Shown: one piece after another, positions 29,638-39,761 of the stretch
Numbering within the stretch: the stretch's first letter is position 1
Layout: each line of letters begins with the position of its first letter
Source of the DNA: Dyella sp. S184
GTDB lineage: Bacteria; Pseudomonadota; Gammaproteobacteria; Xanthomonadales; Rhodanobacteraceae
Length of the DNA: 64,000 nucleotides
Assembly: GCF_009766065.1 (NCBI RefSeq)
Contig: NZ_LMUE01000009.1
Span: 532,196 to 596,195, forward strand
Direction: 5' to 3'
Made by a program: the position numbers and the translations under genes
The notes under the pieces: generated by a model
The model's input: only the letters and a program-made list of their open reading frames with translations
Database searches by the model: none
What the model was told of the DNA's origin: nothing

Positions 29638-31350
29638 TCAGACCGACTTGCCCAGATAACGCGCACGCTTGGCTGGCTTGAGCGCGGCAAGATCGAGCAT
29701 CACCAGCCCGTCCACGCAGCCGGAGAAATCCGGATCCTCACCAAAATCGAGGAATTGCACGCCCGCGGGTTCGACCAAGTCGACATACTGCCGATAGAGC
29801 ACCGGCAAGCTGACACCCAGCGCATCGAGATGATGCTTGAGCTTGCCCAGGCCAGCGGCGGCGTCGAGGCCTTCCAGTGCCAGCTGTACACCGCGGCTTA
29901 CTTCAGCCGAAACCACGAAGGGCTGCCTCGCCGCCGCCAGCCCCGGAGCACCAAAATAATGCTGATGTGCCGCAGCAATCCATTCGCGCGCCTCACGCGG
30001 CAAGCTCACCGACATGCTGACCGGGCCGAACAAATAACGCAGCTCTGGATGGCGCTGCAGGTACAGGCCGATGCCCTGCCACAACTGGTCCAGGGCACGC
30101 GAGCGCCAGTACGCCGGTGCGATGAAACTACGGCCAAGCTCCAGCCCTTGCGCCAAACGGGACTCCAGCGCCGGCGAGTAATTGAACAAGCTTGAGGTAT
30201 ACAGCCCGGCCATGCCGTGCTCGGCAAGCAGCCGGCCACCATGGCCAAAACGATAGGAGCCAACAATCCGCAAGGCCTGCGGATCCCACAACACCAGATG
30301 CTCGTAATGCGGATCGCAGGCATCCAGATCACGCCGCGCACCGGTGCCCTCACCGACCTTGCGGAAAGTCAACTCACGCAACCGGCCGATCTCGCGCAAT
30401 ACCACGCTGTCGACGGCGCCCTTGAACAACAGCAGCTGCTTGCTGTCGTTGAGATCAGTCAGTTTCTCAGCCTTTGCCAGTTCGGCAGCGACCTGTCCGG
30501 CTGGTTCCGGATGCGCCAGCGGTGCCTGCCCGCCAAAGATCAGGCCACGATGCCGTCCCACCCGATAAACATGCCGACGCATGAGCTTGGCAGCCTGCGT
30601 CGGCGAACCCCCGCTGCGCTGCTCGAGTTCACTGGCCGCAATCAGCGCGCCGATGCTGAAACCGATTCGACGGCTACCCGATGCCACTGCCTCGCGCGGC
30701 AGCATCGCCGTACTCAAAGGTTTGGCCAGCATCGACATGCCATAGAACATTGTCGAATTGCGCGCGGCAACATGGACTGGCAAGACCGGCACTTTGCGGC
30801 GCAGCGACAACCGCGCAAAACCCTCCGACCAACGCCCGTCGCGCACACCATCGGCACGCACCCGCGATACCTCGCCCGCCGGGAACACGATCAACGCCTC
30901 GCCGTTGTCCAGTGCACGGTAGATGCCACGCAGACGTGAAGCAGTCCCCTTGCCAAACACGTCCACCGGCAACAGCAGCCGGCCCAATTGTGGAACCGTT
31001 GCCAACCAGTCGTTGCCGAGAATACGCACGTCCGTGCGTACCGAGCTGATCAACTGCAGCAGCGCCAGCGCATCCTGCATACCCAAGGGGTGATTGGCCA
31101 CCACCAGCAGCGGGCCATCCACCGGAATGTGCTCGCGTTCGCGTGAATTGACGTGATAGCTGGTACCGAGCACGTCCAGCACGCGCTCGACGAAATCAAA
31201 GCCGGTAGCCGTGCCGACCCGATCCAGTACGCGATTGAAACCATCCTCGTCGGCCAGTCGCCCGAGCACACCTGCCATCGGGCGACGAATGCCGGGATAT
31301 TGCGCCAGCCAGGGCAGGCGCTCGACCAGAGACTGCTCGATACTCAGCAT
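29638..31350 (-). CDS. two-domain acyltransferase (PlsC + GNAT, OlsF-like)
   Basis: Residues about 70-260 of this 570-residue protein are a PlsC-type acyltransferase with VVANHPLGMQDALAL (His/Asp motif) and VFPAGEVSR. Residues about 300-470 are an OlsB-like GNAT acyltransferase (FRKVGEGTGARRDLDACDPH, then VGSYRFGHG and ELGRSFIAPAYWRS). The same domain order is known in Serratia OlsF, where the C-terminal domain N-acylates ornithine and the N-terminal domain adds the second, ester-linked chain to make ornithine lipid. Ornithine-lipid synthesis is therefore the best guess, but other amino-acid lipids are possible. No phospholipase or hydroxylase gene is beside it. Confidence 0.8.
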   Translation of the reverse strand: MLSIEQSLVERLPWLAQYPGIRRPMAGVLGRLADEDGFNRVLDRVGTATGFDFVERVLDVLGTSYHVNSREREHIPVDGPLLVVANHPLGMQDALALLQLISSVRTDVRILGNDWLATVPQLGRLLLPVDVFGKGTASRLRGIYRALDNGEALIVFPAGEVSRVRADGVRDGRWSEGFARLSLRRKVPVLPVHVAARNSTMFYGMSMLAKPLSTAMLPREAVASGSRRIGFSIGALIAASELEQRSGGSPTQAAKLMRRHVYRVGRHRGLIFGGQAPLAHPEPAGQVAAELAKAEKLTDLNDSKQLLLFKGAVDSVVLREIGRLRELTFRKVGEGTGARRDLDACDPHYEHLVLWDPQALRIVGSYRFGHGGRLLAEHGMAGLYTSSLFNYSPALESRLAQGLELGRSFIAPAYWRSRALDQLWQGIGLYLQRHPELRYLFGPVSMSVSLPREAREWIAAAHQHYFGAPGLAAARQPFVVSAEVSRGVQLALEGLDAAAGLGKLKHHLDALGVSLPVLYRQYVDLVEPAGVQFLDFGEDPDFSGCVDGLVMLDLAALKPAKRARYLGKSV

Positions 31351-31466
31351 GACCGCGTCCTCGAATCGACTTCCTCCATCGTGAGGGTCGAATGTGACAA
31401 GCGGTCGATGACATCGATGCCTAGTGACTCTCTATGCCGTGGAAACACCGCTCCAGGCGATCAGGT

Positions 31467-32078
31467 TCAGACGGCCAGATGCAGGAACGACGCCACGCCA
31501 GCCATGAACATCTGCACCGACAACGCAATCAGCAACATGCCCATCACGCGCTCCAGTGCAGTCAACACGCTCTCGCCGAGCCAGCGGAACAGATAGGTGG
31601 CGCTGAGCAGGATCACCGAAGTGGCAAGCCATGCCAGCAGTAGCGCAATCACCCAGTCGGCAGTACGACCTGGCTGCGTGTTGGTCAGCAGCAATAGCGC
31701 CGCCATCGCGGACGGACCAGCCACGCCGGGGATCGCCATCGGTACGATGAACGGCTCTCCTTCGCCCGGTTTGCCAAAGATGCCGCCACCATCAGTCGGT
31801 GGAAACACCATCTTGATGCCGATCAGGAACAGCACGATGCCACCGGCGATGCTGATCGAATCCGGCTTCAATTGCAGCAACTGCAACAGGTGCTGGCCGC
31901 CAAACAAAAAGGCCAGCAAGACGCCCAGCGCGATCAGCAGTTCGCGCACCATCACCCGACGACGGCGCTTGGGTGGCACGTGCTTGAGCAGGCTCAGGAA
32001 GAACGGGATGTTGCCCAGCGGATCCATGATCAGAAACAACATGATTCCCGCGGACAACGTGGTCATCTGCGTTTCCAT
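31467..32078 (-). CDS. MarC/YhgN family membrane protein
   Basis: This 203-residue integral inner-membrane protein has about six hydrophobic helices. The family start is seen in LFLIMDPLGNIPFFLSLL, and later blocks are GGIVLFLIGIKMVF and PMAIPGVAGPSAMAALLLL. The MarC name came from the mar locus but the family has no proven role in drug resistance; transport is presumed. It ends 116 bases from the start of the acyltransferase gene. Confidence 0.9.
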   Translation of the reverse strand: METQMTTLSAGIMLFLIMDPLGNIPFFLSLLKHVPPKRRRRVMVRELLIALGVLLAFLFGGQHLLQLLQLKPDSISIAGGIVLFLIGIKMVFPPTDGGGIFGKPGEGEPFIVPMAIPGVAGPSAMAALLLLTNTQPGRTADWVIALLLAWLATSVILLSATYLFRWLGESVLTALERVMGMLLIALSVQMFMAGVASFLHLAV

Positions 32079-32140
32079 CTCGACTCCATCCTAAGTGGGG
32101 CCAGCACCGCGCCGACGATATCCGATATCAGTGAATTCTT

Positions 32141-32908
32141 TCAGTCGACGCGCAGATCCAGCACTGCGCCGCGCGCCGCCATGGCCTGTGCGCTGAGCAG
32201 ATAGATGGCTGCCGCGGCCGTGGCACCCGGCGGCGGCCGCTGCATGATGTCCTCGCCGAAATACGCCTGACGTCGCAGCGCCGTGCGCATCGGTGCCGGC
32301 AGCAGCGCATGCGTGCGCAGCGGACCATTGTCGGTTTCTTCATGCAGGATCGCCACGAAGCGCTCCAGCGCGGCCTTCGACACGCCATAACCGCCCCAAT
32401 GCGCACGCTGCAACAACTCGGGGTTGTCCAGCACGAACACCACCGAGCTATCGCTGGCCTGATTCAGCAGCGGCAAGCAAGCCTGGGTCAGCGCAAACGG
32501 CGCCGACACGTTCACATGCAAGGCGCGCAGCCAGTCGTCCGGCTTGTGCATCGCGATCGGGGTCAGCCCGGTGAAACTGGCGGCGCAATGCACGATGCCG
32601 TCGAGCCGGCCAAAGTCACGTTCCAGCCCCTCGGCCAGCGCGGTGTACTCGCGCGGCGTAGCCACTTCCATGTCCAGCGGATGGATTACCGGCTCGGACA
32701 GCCCTTCGGCCAGCATCGCGTCATACAGCTGCTCAAGCTGGCGCTTGCGCTTGCCCGTCACCACCACGGTGGCACCGGCACGCGATGCCGCACGCGCCAC
32801 CGCGCCGCCCAGACCGCCATAGGCGCCAGTCACCAGCACTACGCGATCGGCCAGGGTGTCGGCGCACGCCATCCAGGCCGCCGGCAAGCGGGCAACAGGC
32901 AAGCTCAT
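32141..32908 (-). CDS. short-chain dehydrogenase/reductase (YciK-like)
   Basis: The 255-residue SDR has cofactor loop [11 protein letters not shown] at about residue 28 and active-site YGVSKAA. The serine-position segment [14 protein letters not shown] and the ending [19 protein letters not shown] resemble the YciK subgroup of oxidoreductases. NADP preference and substrate are unknown. ATG 32908 shares a base with the stop of grxD (TGATG), so the two genes are co-translated. Confidence 0.85.
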   Translation of the reverse strand: MSLPVARLPAAWMACADTLADRVVLVTGAYGGLGGAVARAASRAGATVVVTGKRKRQLEQLYDAMLAEGLSEPVIHPLDMEVATPREYTALAEGLERDFGRLDGIVHCAASFTGLTPIAMHKPDDWLRALHVNVSAPFALTQACLPLLNQASDSSVVFVLDNPELLQRAHWGGYGVSKAALERFVAILHEETDNGPLRTHALLPAPMRTALRRQAYFGEDIMQRPPPGATAAAAIYLLSAQAMAARGAVLDLRVD

Positions 32909-33231
32909 CAATGCGCCACTCCGGCCACGTCGCTGGCCATGCGGGCCAGCTCACCGGCGGAGTTCAGATCCTCGATGATGTCGCAACCGCCAATCAATTC
33001 GCCCTGGATAAACAGTTGCGGGAAGGTCGGCCAATTGGCGAAATGCGGCAACGCGGCGCGCACCTGCGGCTCGGCCAGCACATTTACCGCATGGAATGTC
33101 ACACCGGCTTCGGACAACGCTTGCGCAGCGCGGCTGGAAAAACCGCACATCGGGAATTCGGGCGTGCCTTTCATGAAAAGCACGATGGGATGTTCGGCCA
33201 GTGTCGACCTGATTTGTTCGTTGATGTCCAT
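32908..33231 (-). CDS. grxD: monothiol glutaredoxin (Grx4/GrxD)
   Basis: This 107-residue CGFS glutaredoxin has its active site at residues 29-32 (MCGFSSRA), preceded by the family block [11 protein letters not shown]. Monothiol glutaredoxins bind a [2Fe-2S] cluster with glutathione and pass it on or sense iron, often with BolA-family partners; a BolA-type gene (ibaG) lies elsewhere in this window. ATG 33231 aligns with E. coli GrxD; ATG 33246 would add five residues. It is divergent from sodB. Confidence 0.93.
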   Translation of the reverse strand: MDINEQIRSTLAEHPIVLFMKGTPEFPMCGFSSRAAQALSEAGVTFHAVNVLAEPQVRAALPHFANWPTFPQLFIQGELIGGCDIIEDLNSAGELARMASDVAGVAH

Positions 33232-33342
33232 AGCGCAGCGTTTCATCTTTACAATGCAGACAGACCGATATTGTATCAGTCAGCCGCCGGCTGCCGCCCG
33301 CTGCGCCGGCCCATCTCCCCAGCCACCGTCAAGGAGCCACTC

Positions 33343-33921
33343 ATGGCGATCGAACTTCCCCCGCTTCCGTACGAGAAGAACGCACTGGAGCCGCACATTT
33401 CCGCCGAAACGCTTGAATATCACTACGGCAAGCATCACCAGGCCTATGTGACCAACCTCAACAAGCTGATCGAAGGCACCGAGTTCGCCGGCGCCTCGCT
33501 TGAAGAGATCATCAAGAAATCGTCCGGTGGTGTGTTCAACAACGCCGCGCAGGTGTGGAACCACACGTTCTACTGGAACTCGATGAGCCCCAAGGGTGGC
33601 GGTGCACCGGCCGGCAAGCTCGCCGACGCGATCACCAAGGCGTTTGGCTCGTTCGACAAGTTCAAGGAAGAGTTCACCAAGTCGGCGACCGGCAACTTCG
33701 GCTCCGGCTGGACTTGGCTGGTGCAGCGGCCGGACGGCTCGCTCGGCATCGTCAACACGTCGAATGCGGCCACGCCGATCACCGGCAGCGACAAGCCGCT
33801 GTTCACTGCCGACGTGTGGGAACACGCCTATTACATCGACTATCGCAACCTTCGCCCGAAATATGTGGAAGCGTTCTGGAACCTGGTGAACTGGGACTTC
33901 GCGGCCAGCAACCTGGCCTGA
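33343..33921 (+). CDS. sodB: superoxide dismutase, iron type (SodB)
   Basis: The 192-residue enzyme disproportionates superoxide. Metal ligands fit His27 (in EYHYGKHHQ), His74 (in QVWNHTFYW), and the Asp and His of [11 protein letters not shown]. Gln70 in [10 protein letters not shown] is the second-sphere glutamine position typical of Fe-SOD. There is no signal peptide, so it is cytosolic. aaggag lies six bases before ATG 33343. A long frame extending upstream to 32785 in the same phase crosses the divergent genes and is not part of the protein. Confidence 0.96.
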   Translation: MAIELPPLPYEKNALEPHISAETLEYHYGKHHQAYVTNLNKLIEGTEFAGASLEEIIKKSSGGVFNNAAQVWNHTFYWNSMSPKGGGAPAGKLADAITKAFGSFDKFKEEFTKSATGNFGSGWTWLVQRPDGSLGIVNTSNAATPITGSDKPLFTADVWEHAYYIDYRNLRPKYVEAFWNLVNWDFAASNLA

Positions 33922-33930
33922 TTCGTCCGC

Positions 33931-33973
33931 AGCAACAAAAAACGGAGCCTTCGCGGCTCCGTTTTTTGTTGCT
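33931..33973 (+). terminator. bidirectional terminator between sodB and purK
   Basis: A near-perfect 19-bp inverted repeat (arms from agcaacaaaaaacggagcc and its complement) has a 5-base loop (ttcgc), with A and T runs built into the arms. It serves the convergent genes sodB (plus) and purK (minus). Confidence 0.93.
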
Positions 33974-33989
33974 GCTACCCAACCCGAAC

Positions 33990-35144
33990 TCAGCCGAGCA
34001 GCTGCAACACCGGCGCAGCCTGCGCCTTGCGCCCAAGCAGGTCGGCCAGCACGGCCAGTCGGATGCCTAACTGCGCGGCATCCGGCGCGCACAACGTGGC
34101 ATGGCCCACCTTGCGCCCGGGTCGCGCCTGCTTGCCGTAATCGTGCCAATGCGCATCGACGGCATGCAGTACCGGCGCCGCCTCGGGCAGTTCACCGATC
34201 CAGTTGAACATCGTCGACACACCGCGCGCGCCGGTGTCGCCCAGCGGCAGACCAAGCACCGCGCGCACATGGTTCTCGAACTGGCTGGTATGCGCGCCTT
34301 CGATGGTCCAGTGACCGGAGTTGTGCACCCGTGGCGCCATCTCGTTGCCGAGCAGTTCGCCATTCTTGACGAACAGCTCCAGTGCGAACACGCCCACGTA
34401 ATCCAGCCGTTCGGCCAGCGTGCGTGCCAGTGTCGTGGCGCGCTGCTGCAACTGCTCGATATCCGGCGCCGGTGCCAGACTCATCGCCAGCACGCCGTCG
34501 GTATGCCAGTTGCGAGTCAGCGGCCAAGTGCGGAAATCGCCATCGCGCCCACGCACCGCAATCACGGACAGCTCGCGCTCGAACGGCACGAACGCTTCCA
34601 GGATCAGGCCATGCTTCGATGCCTGTGCGCCAAGCGCCGCCCATGCGGCGTCGGCATCCGCCACGCTGCTGAGGCGAAACTGGCCTTTGCCGTCGTAGCC
34701 GAGTCGGCGGGTCTTGAGGATCGCCGGCGCACCGATCGCCGCGAGTGCCTGATCCAGTCCCGCACGCGTATCCACCGCCATGAACTCGGGCGTTCGCAAG
34801 CCGCATTCAAGGAACAGGGTTTTCTCGGCCAGTCGATCCTGCGCCACCGCCAATGCCTGCGGTGCCGGCGACACCATCACCCGCGCGGCCAGCCAGTGCG
34901 CCGTCTCGGCCGGCACGTTCTCGAAATCGAAAGTGACTACGTCGACCTCTGCTGCGAAAGCCTCCAGCGCGGCATAGTCAGCCCAGTCGGCCACTACCAG
35001 CGGCGCGACCTGCCCCGCGCAGGCATCGGCCGAGCTGTCCACCACCAAGGTCTTCACGCCCAGCGGTGCCGCCGCCAGCGCCAGCATGCGCGCCAGCTGG
35101 CCACCACCCAGGATGCCCAATACGGGTTGGCGCCGATCGTTCAT
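33990..35144 (-). CDS. purK: 5-(carboxyamino)imidazole ribonucleotide synthase (PurK)
   Basis: PurK is an ATP-grasp enzyme that makes N5-CAIR from AIR, ATP and bicarbonate in purine synthesis. The 384 residues start with [17 protein letters not shown]; the ATP-grasp core includes [13 protein letters not shown] and the metal-binding [16 protein letters not shown]. The start overlaps purE's stop by 4 bases, so purE and purK form a coupled pair in pathway-reverse order, as is common. Confidence 0.97.
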   Translation of the reverse strand: MNDRRQPVLGILGGGQLARMLALAAAPLGVKTLVVDSSADACAGQVAPLVVADWADYAALEAFAAEVDVVTFDFENVPAETAHWLAARVMVSPAPQALAVAQDRLAEKTLFLECGLRTPEFMAVDTRAGLDQALAAIGAPAILKTRRLGYDGKGQFRLSSVADADAAWAALGAQASKHGLILEAFVPFERELSVIAVRGRDGDFRTWPLTRNWHTDGVLAMSLAPAPDIEQLQQRATTLARTLAERLDYVGVFALELFVKNGELLGNEMAPRVHNSGHWTIEGAHTSQFENHVRAVLGLPLGDTGARGVSTMFNWIGELPEAAPVLHAVDAHWHDYGKQARPGRKVGHATLCAPDAAQLGIRLAVLADLLGRKAQAAPVLQLLG

Positions 35145-35644
35145 TGACGCGGATCCGGCTGCTCCAGGACCGCCTGGGTCTGGCGTGTGCGCCAGGCCTC
35201 CAGTACCGTGGCCAGCGCGGAGTCGTGCAGAGCCAGCACCGCGGCCGCCAGCAAACCGGCGTTCACCGCCCCGGCCCGGCCAATCGCCAAGGTACCTACC
35301 GGGATACCGGCTGGCATCTGTGCGATCGAGAGTAGTGAATCCATGCCGTTGAGGGCCTTCGACTGCACCGGCACGCCAAACACCGGCAGCCGGGTCTTGG
35401 CTGCCAACATGCCGGGCAGATGCGCGGCGCCGCCAGCACCGGCGATGATGATCTGGATACCACGCGCCACTGCCTTCTCGGCATAGCTGAACAGCAGATC
35501 CGGCGTGCGATGCGCGGAGACGACCTGCACCTCATGCGGCACGCCCAACTCGGTCAGCACATCGGCCGCATGCTGCATGGTGTCCCAGTCCGAACGCGAC
35601 CCCATCACCACGCCAACACGGGGCGCCTTGGTTGTTCCTGTCAT
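35141..35644 (-). CDS. purE: N5-CAIR mutase (PurE class I)
   Basis: PurE moves the carboxyl group of N5-CAIR to give CAIR. The 167-residue length and motifs [25 protein letters not shown] and [14 protein letters not shown] are class I PurE. ATG 35644 begins [11 protein letters not shown]; a TTG at 35659 would add five residues without family support. It is the first gene of the purEK pair, divergent from the Trm112-like gene. Confidence 0.97.
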   Translation of the reverse strand: MTGTTKAPRVGVVMGSRSDWDTMQHAADVLTELGVPHEVQVVSAHRTPDLLFSYAEKAVARGIQIIIAGAGGAAHLPGMLAAKTRLPVFGVPVQSKALNGMDSLLSIAQMPAGIPVGTLAIGRAGAVNAGLLAAAVLALHDSALATVLEAWRTRQTQAVLEQPDPRQ

Positions 35645-35713
35645 GGCCCAGCCATCCAAAAACGGCTATTGTACGGTCTTTAATCCTGCCCCGGCACACG
35701 CCAAATAGCCATT

Positions 35714-35986
35714 ATGGACAAGCGTCTACTCGACATCCTGTGCTGCCCAGTCAGCAAAACGCCGGTGCGCCCGCTGAGCAAGCACGAGCTCGATGCCCTG
35801 AATGACGCGATCGCGGCCGGCAAGGTGGATTCCGTCGCCGGCGTAGGCATCCGTGAGCGGGTGACCGAGGCGCTGATCACCACTGACCGCAAGGTGATCT
35901 ACCGGATCGAGGACGGCATTCCGGTGATGTTGCCGGAGGAAGGCATCGGCACCCTGCAACTGACGGCCTTCCCTGTCACGCCGTAA
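35714..35986 (+). CDS. Trm112-family protein
   Basis: The 90-residue product starts MDKRLLDILCCPVSKTPVRP, the zinc-ribbon start of bacterial Trm112/YcaR proteins, and ends with VIYRIEDGIPVMLPEEG. In eukaryotes Trm112 activates methyltransferases; bacterial members are less well understood. Only one cysteine pair (CC) is visible, so the second half of a zinc site is missing, as in many bacterial homologues. It lies between purE and the DUF1631 gene. Confidence 0.88.
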   Translation: MDKRLLDILCCPVSKTPVRPLSKHELDALNDAIAAGKVDSVAGVGIRERVTEALITTDRKVIYRIEDGIPVMLPEEGIGTLQLTAFPVTP

Positions 35987-36111
35987 AATCCTGCGAACCA
36001 TGACTCGCTGCGGCCCGCGCATGACACGGACACACGCTTTGACTTATCGTCAGTATCCGTGCGGCACATCGGTTGGTTCAGCCGCACTAGCAATGCTTCA
36101 GGGGGTTGGCG

Positions 36112-38412
36112 ATGAGCGAAGCCAGTGATCCATCCAGAGTTGTCAACTTGAGCCAGCGGATGGACCCCGCCAGCGAGCGTGTGGGCGAGCTGCTCAACGC
36201 GGTGCGTGGCATTGCCAACCGGCGGCTGCAGCAATGGGTCGGCAACGCCTTCGAACATGTCGATGACGCGCTGTTCGACCTGGCCGAGAAGGCCGAAAAC
36301 AACGCCGCCCAGATGCACTACTTCGACGGCATGCGCGAAGTACGCAAGCGCCGCCCGGCGGTGGAGCGCAACTTCCTCGGCGCGATCAGCCGGCATCTCG
36401 GCGAACTGACCCATCCTGCGCAGCAGCAAAGCGTGCCCACGCCGGCAACCCCCGGCACCGTCGAGCTGTCACTGGTGGCCGACAACGAACTGGAAGAGTC
36501 GCTGGCCATCACCAGCATGATCAGCAAGAACGAATCGCGCCTGTCGCGCGACCTGTTCTCGGTGAACCAGCGACTGTCGGTGATCTGCGGTGGCCACAAG
36601 ATCGACGACACCAGCAACCCGGTGGCACCGGCCATCCTGTCGCAGGCATTTCGCCTCGCGCTGCAGGAGCTCAGCGCGGACATGCGCGTCAAGCTGATCA
36701 TCTACAAGCTGTTCGATCGCTACCTGCTGTCGTCGCTGGAAGAGCTCTACCAGGAAATCAACACCGAACTGGCCCGCGCGGGCGTGCTCCCGCAACTGCG
36801 GCACGAGATCGTGCGCGGTAGTGGTGCGAAAGCTGCCGCCACTGCTAGCAGCAACGCACAAGCTGCCGGGGCGGCGGCGGAAACTGCCGAGGAAGCCGGC
36901 GAGATACCGAGCGACCTGTTGCAGACCCTGCATGCGCTGTTCAGTGCCCGCCGCGGTTCCACCGGTGCCACCGTTGTTGGCAGTGGTGGGATGCCGGCGA
37001 TGCCAAGCGGCCCGTTGCCTTCGGCAAACGAATTGCTTGGTGCACTCAGCGTGTTGCAAAGCCAGATCGCCAGTGCCGGCCCGTTGCCTTACGCACAGCC
37101 CAACGACGCGATCGAACTCAGCCGCGAAGTCATGCAGCTGAAGGGACAGCTGCTGAGCCAGATTGGCGCCTTGCGTGGCGAACGTCCAAGCCATGTAGCC
37201 ACCATCGATGAAGACACCATCGACCTGGTCGGCATGCTGTTCGAATTCATTCTGGAGGACCGCAACCTCCCCGCCGAGATGCAAGTGTTGCTGGCACGGT
37301 TGCAGATCCCCTATCTCAAGGCGGCGATCCTCGACCGCAAGATGTTTGCACATCGCCAGCACCCGGCGCGCCGGCTGCTGGACGGTCTGGCCGAGCAGGC
37401 CAAGAGCTGGTCGGAGGAATCCGATCGTGACCGTCGCCTGCACGACAAGGTAAAAACGATCGTCGAGCAATTGCTGCACGATTTCGACGACGACATGGGC
37501 ATCTTCGAGCGCCTGTTGGCCGACCTGCAGCAGTTCCAGGACGTCAACAAGCGGCGTTCCGAACTGGCCGAACAACGCGTGGCCGAATCCACCCGCGGAC
37601 GCGAGAAGCTGGAGCAGGCGCGCCGCCGTGCCGCCCGTGAAATCCTCGACCGCATCGGCGAACACAAACTTCCACCACTGGTGCATGGCGTGCTGGCACG
37701 CGCATGGGCCAATCATCTGGTGCTGACCCTGCTGCGCCAGGGCGAGGCTTCGCCCGAGTACAGGAGCGCACTGCACTTCGTCGACGATCTCATCGTCAGC
37801 ACACGCCCCGCGCAGGATCCGGAAAGCCGGCAACGACTGCGGCAGATGATTCCCAGCATCGAACGCGCGCTGCGCATGGGCCTGACCAATGTGGCTTTCC
37901 AGGAACACGACATCGATCGCCTGCTGAGCCAGTTGCATGCCTACTACCGGCAGCAGCTCGGTGAAACGGCAGAGACTGGCGAGACCGTCATCGTCGACGA
38001 GGACACCGCGATGCTGGCGATCCCGGACAGCATCCAGCCGGTCATCGACCGCGACGCCGAGCTGGATGAACACGTGGACGACGACGCCGTCGTGGTGCCA
38101 CCAGATAGCCCCGAATGGCAGCAGGTCCAGGCCTTGCAGCCGGGTACCTGGCTCGAGTTCAGTCACGTCGAGGAGGCGATGACCCGCGCCAAGCTGTCGT
38201 GGATCAGCCCGATGAGCGGACGCTATCTGTTCGTCAACCGGCGCGGCCTGAAAGTAGCCGACTACTCGCCACAGGAGTTGGCTGCCTTGCTGATCGACGG
38301 CCACGCCCGCGTACTCGCCGCCAATGCGCTGTTCGATCGCGCGCTGAGCGCCATCGTCGGCCGACTCAGCCAGACAGATAGCCCTCCTGCACCTGCCACG
38401 GATACCGAATGA
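36112..38412 (+). CDS. DUF1631 family protein
   Basis: This large 766-residue cytosolic protein has no signal peptide. The family pattern is visible in LLNAVRGIANRRLQQWVGNA near the N-terminus, the central helical region (YLKAAILDRKMFAHRQHPAR, then LLDGLAEQAKSW) and the C-terminal segment WLEFSHVEEAMTRAKLSWIS with SGRYLFVNRRG. The last part looks like a PilZ-type beta-barrel but lacks a clear RxxxR motif. An Ala-rich linker sits at about 240-265. No function is established. ATG 36112 has a ggggg ribosome site. The stop overlaps nadC in ATGA. Confidence 0.88.
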   Translation: MSEASDPSRVVNLSQRMDPASERVGELLNAVRGIANRRLQQWVGNAFEHVDDALFDLAEKAENNAAQMHYFDGMREVRKRRPAVERNFLGAISRHLGELTHPAQQQSVPTPATPGTVELSLVADNELEESLAITSMISKNESRLSRDLFSVNQRLSVICGGHKIDDTSNPVAPAILSQAFRLALQELSADMRVKLIIYKLFDRYLLSSLEELYQEINTELARAGVLPQLRHEIVRGSGAKAAATASSNAQAAGAAAETAEEAGEIPSDLLQTLHALFSARRGSTGATVVGSGGMPAMPSGPLPSANELLGALSVLQSQIASAGPLPYAQPNDAIELSREVMQLKGQLLSQIGALRGERPSHVATIDEDTIDLVGMLFEFILEDRNLPAEMQVLLARLQIPYLKAAILDRKMFAHRQHPARRLLDGLAEQAKSWSEESDRDRRLHDKVKTIVEQLLHDFDDDMGIFERLLADLQQFQDVNKRRSELAEQRVAESTRGREKLEQARRRAAREILDRIGEHKLPPLVHGVLARAWANHLVLTLLRQGEASPEYRSALHFVDDLIVSTRPAQDPESRQRLRQMIPSIERALRMGLTNVAFQEHDIDRLLSQLHAYYRQQLGETAETGETVIVDEDTAMLAIPDSIQPVIDRDAELDEHVDDDAVVVPPDSPEWQQVQALQPGTWLEFSHVEEAMTRAKLSWISPMSGRYLFVNRRGLKVADYSPQELAALLIDGHARVLAANALFDRALSAIVGRLSQTDSPPAPATDTE

Positions 38413-39260
38413 GTCCACCGTCTACGGCACCGGATGCCACCTTGGTCGCCGCCGATATCGAGCGCGCCTTCGCCGAGGACCTGGGCCAGGGCGACGCGAC
38501 TGCCGAATTGCTGCCGATCGATGCCCGTGCGCAGGCCGAACTGACCTGTCGCGACTCGGCGGTGATTGCCGGCACGGCATGGTTCGATGCCTGCTTCCGC
38601 AAGCTGGACCCGGCCGTACGGATCGACTGGCAGACGCATGACGGGCAGCGGGTCGATGCCGGCAAGATCATCTGTCGCCTGTCTGGCCATGCCCGTTCGC
38701 TGGTCAGTGCCGAGCGCTCCGCGCTGAACTTCCTGCAATTGCTGTCCGGCACCGCCACGGTAACCGCCGATTATGTAGCCGCCGTCGCCGGTACCGGCGT
38801 GCGCATTCTGGACACCCGCAAGACCGTACCCGGCCTGCGCCTCGCGCAGAAGTACGCGGTACGCTGCGGCGGTGGCTACAACCACCGCATCGGCTTGTAC
38901 GACGCGATCCTGATCAAGGAAAACCACATCATCACTGCCGGCAGCATTACTGCCGCGGTGCAGGCGGCGCGTCGGCTGCACCCGAACCTGTTGCTGGAGG
39001 TCGAGGTGGAAAACCTCGATGAGCTGGCGCAGGCGCTGGATGCAGGCGTGGATCGGATCATGCTGGACAACTTCAGCCTGCCGCAGATGACCACAGCTGT
39101 GCAGCTCGCGGCCGGCCGCGTGCCACTGGAAGTATCCGGCAACGTCACTCTGCAGACGATCGGTGCGTTTGCCCAAACCGGCGTGGATTTCATCTCGGTG
39201 GGCGCACTGACCAAGCATGTGCGTGCAGTCGACCTGTCGCTACGGCTGCAGCTGACCTGA
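38409..39260 (+). CDS. nadC: nicotinate-nucleotide pyrophosphorylase (NadC)
   Basis: NadC is quinolinate phosphoribosyltransferase, giving nicotinate mononucleotide in de novo NAD synthesis. The 283 residues show the N-terminal block EDLGQGDATAEL, RLSGHARSLVSAERSALN, and the barrel motifs LDTRKTVPGLRLAQKYAV and LLEVEVENLDEL, then VSGNVTLQTI. The start overlaps the DUF1631 stop by 4 bases, so the two are co-translated. nadA and nadB are not in the window. Confidence 0.97.
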   Translation: MSPPSTAPDATLVAADIERAFAEDLGQGDATAELLPIDARAQAELTCRDSAVIAGTAWFDACFRKLDPAVRIDWQTHDGQRVDAGKIICRLSGHARSLVSAERSALNFLQLLSGTATVTADYVAAVAGTGVRILDTRKTVPGLRLAQKYAVRCGGGYNHRIGLYDAILIKENHIITAGSITAAVQAARRLHPNLLLEVEVENLDELAQALDAGVDRIMLDNFSLPQMTTAVQLAAGRVPLEVSGNVTLQTIGAFAQTGVDFISVGALTKHVRAVDLSLRLQLT

Positions 39261-39312
39261 TCCAGCTATTCACTGGCTTGCACACGGGCACCTGCGCCCA
39301 CACACTGTTGGC

Positions 39313-39723
39313 ATGAGTGATGTTTCCAACCTGCTGCTGTTGCTGGTGCTGGGCGCGATCGTCGGGCTGTGGCTGAAGCTCAGCGTCGCGCGTGAGCGCG
39401 CAATGCGGGAAGCACGGCAGCAATGCCAGCAGCATGGTCTGCAGCTGCTGGACGAGACGGTCGGCCTGCGCGGCGTGCGTCTTCGCCGCGTCAATGGCCT
39501 GCACCGGCTCGAACGCTGCTACAGCTTCGAGGTAAGCATCGACGGACACGACCGCGAACCCGGTCGCCTGTGGATGCTCGGCGACTCGCTGAGCAGCCTG
39601 AGTCTGCCAACGATCGAATTGCTGCCACCGCATGAAGCTGCTCCCGGAGCATCCCTGCCCGTCCCGACCAGCAATGTCGTGATGCTGCACTCCCGCCCAC
39701 GCACGGGTGACCGGCTACATTGA
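39313..39723 (+). CDS. DUF3301 family membrane-anchored protein
   Basis: The 136-residue product has one N-terminal hydrophobic segment (LLLLLVLGAIVGLWL). A cytoplasmic part follows (ARQQCQQHGLQLLDETVGL, RRVNGLHRLERCYSFEVS), which is the DUF3301 pattern. It is a single-pass inner-membrane protein of unknown role. It follows nadC by 52 bases and is convergent with sspB. Confidence 0.85.
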   Translation: MSDVSNLLLLLVLGAIVGLWLKLSVARERAMREARQQCQQHGLQLLDETVGLRGVRLRRVNGLHRLERCYSFEVSIDGHDREPGRLWMLGDSLSSLSLPTIELLPPHEAAPGASLPVPTSNVVMLHSRPRTGDRLH

Positions 39724-39761
39724 TCGGCCGGCATGAGCGCCGGCGCAGCATCGCGCAGCCG

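Noticed and set aside
36469-38418. 649-codon open frame antisense to the DUF1631 gene
   Set aside because: It is rich in Gln, Val, His and Asp with no family motif or ribosome site. It is a shadow of the real gene.
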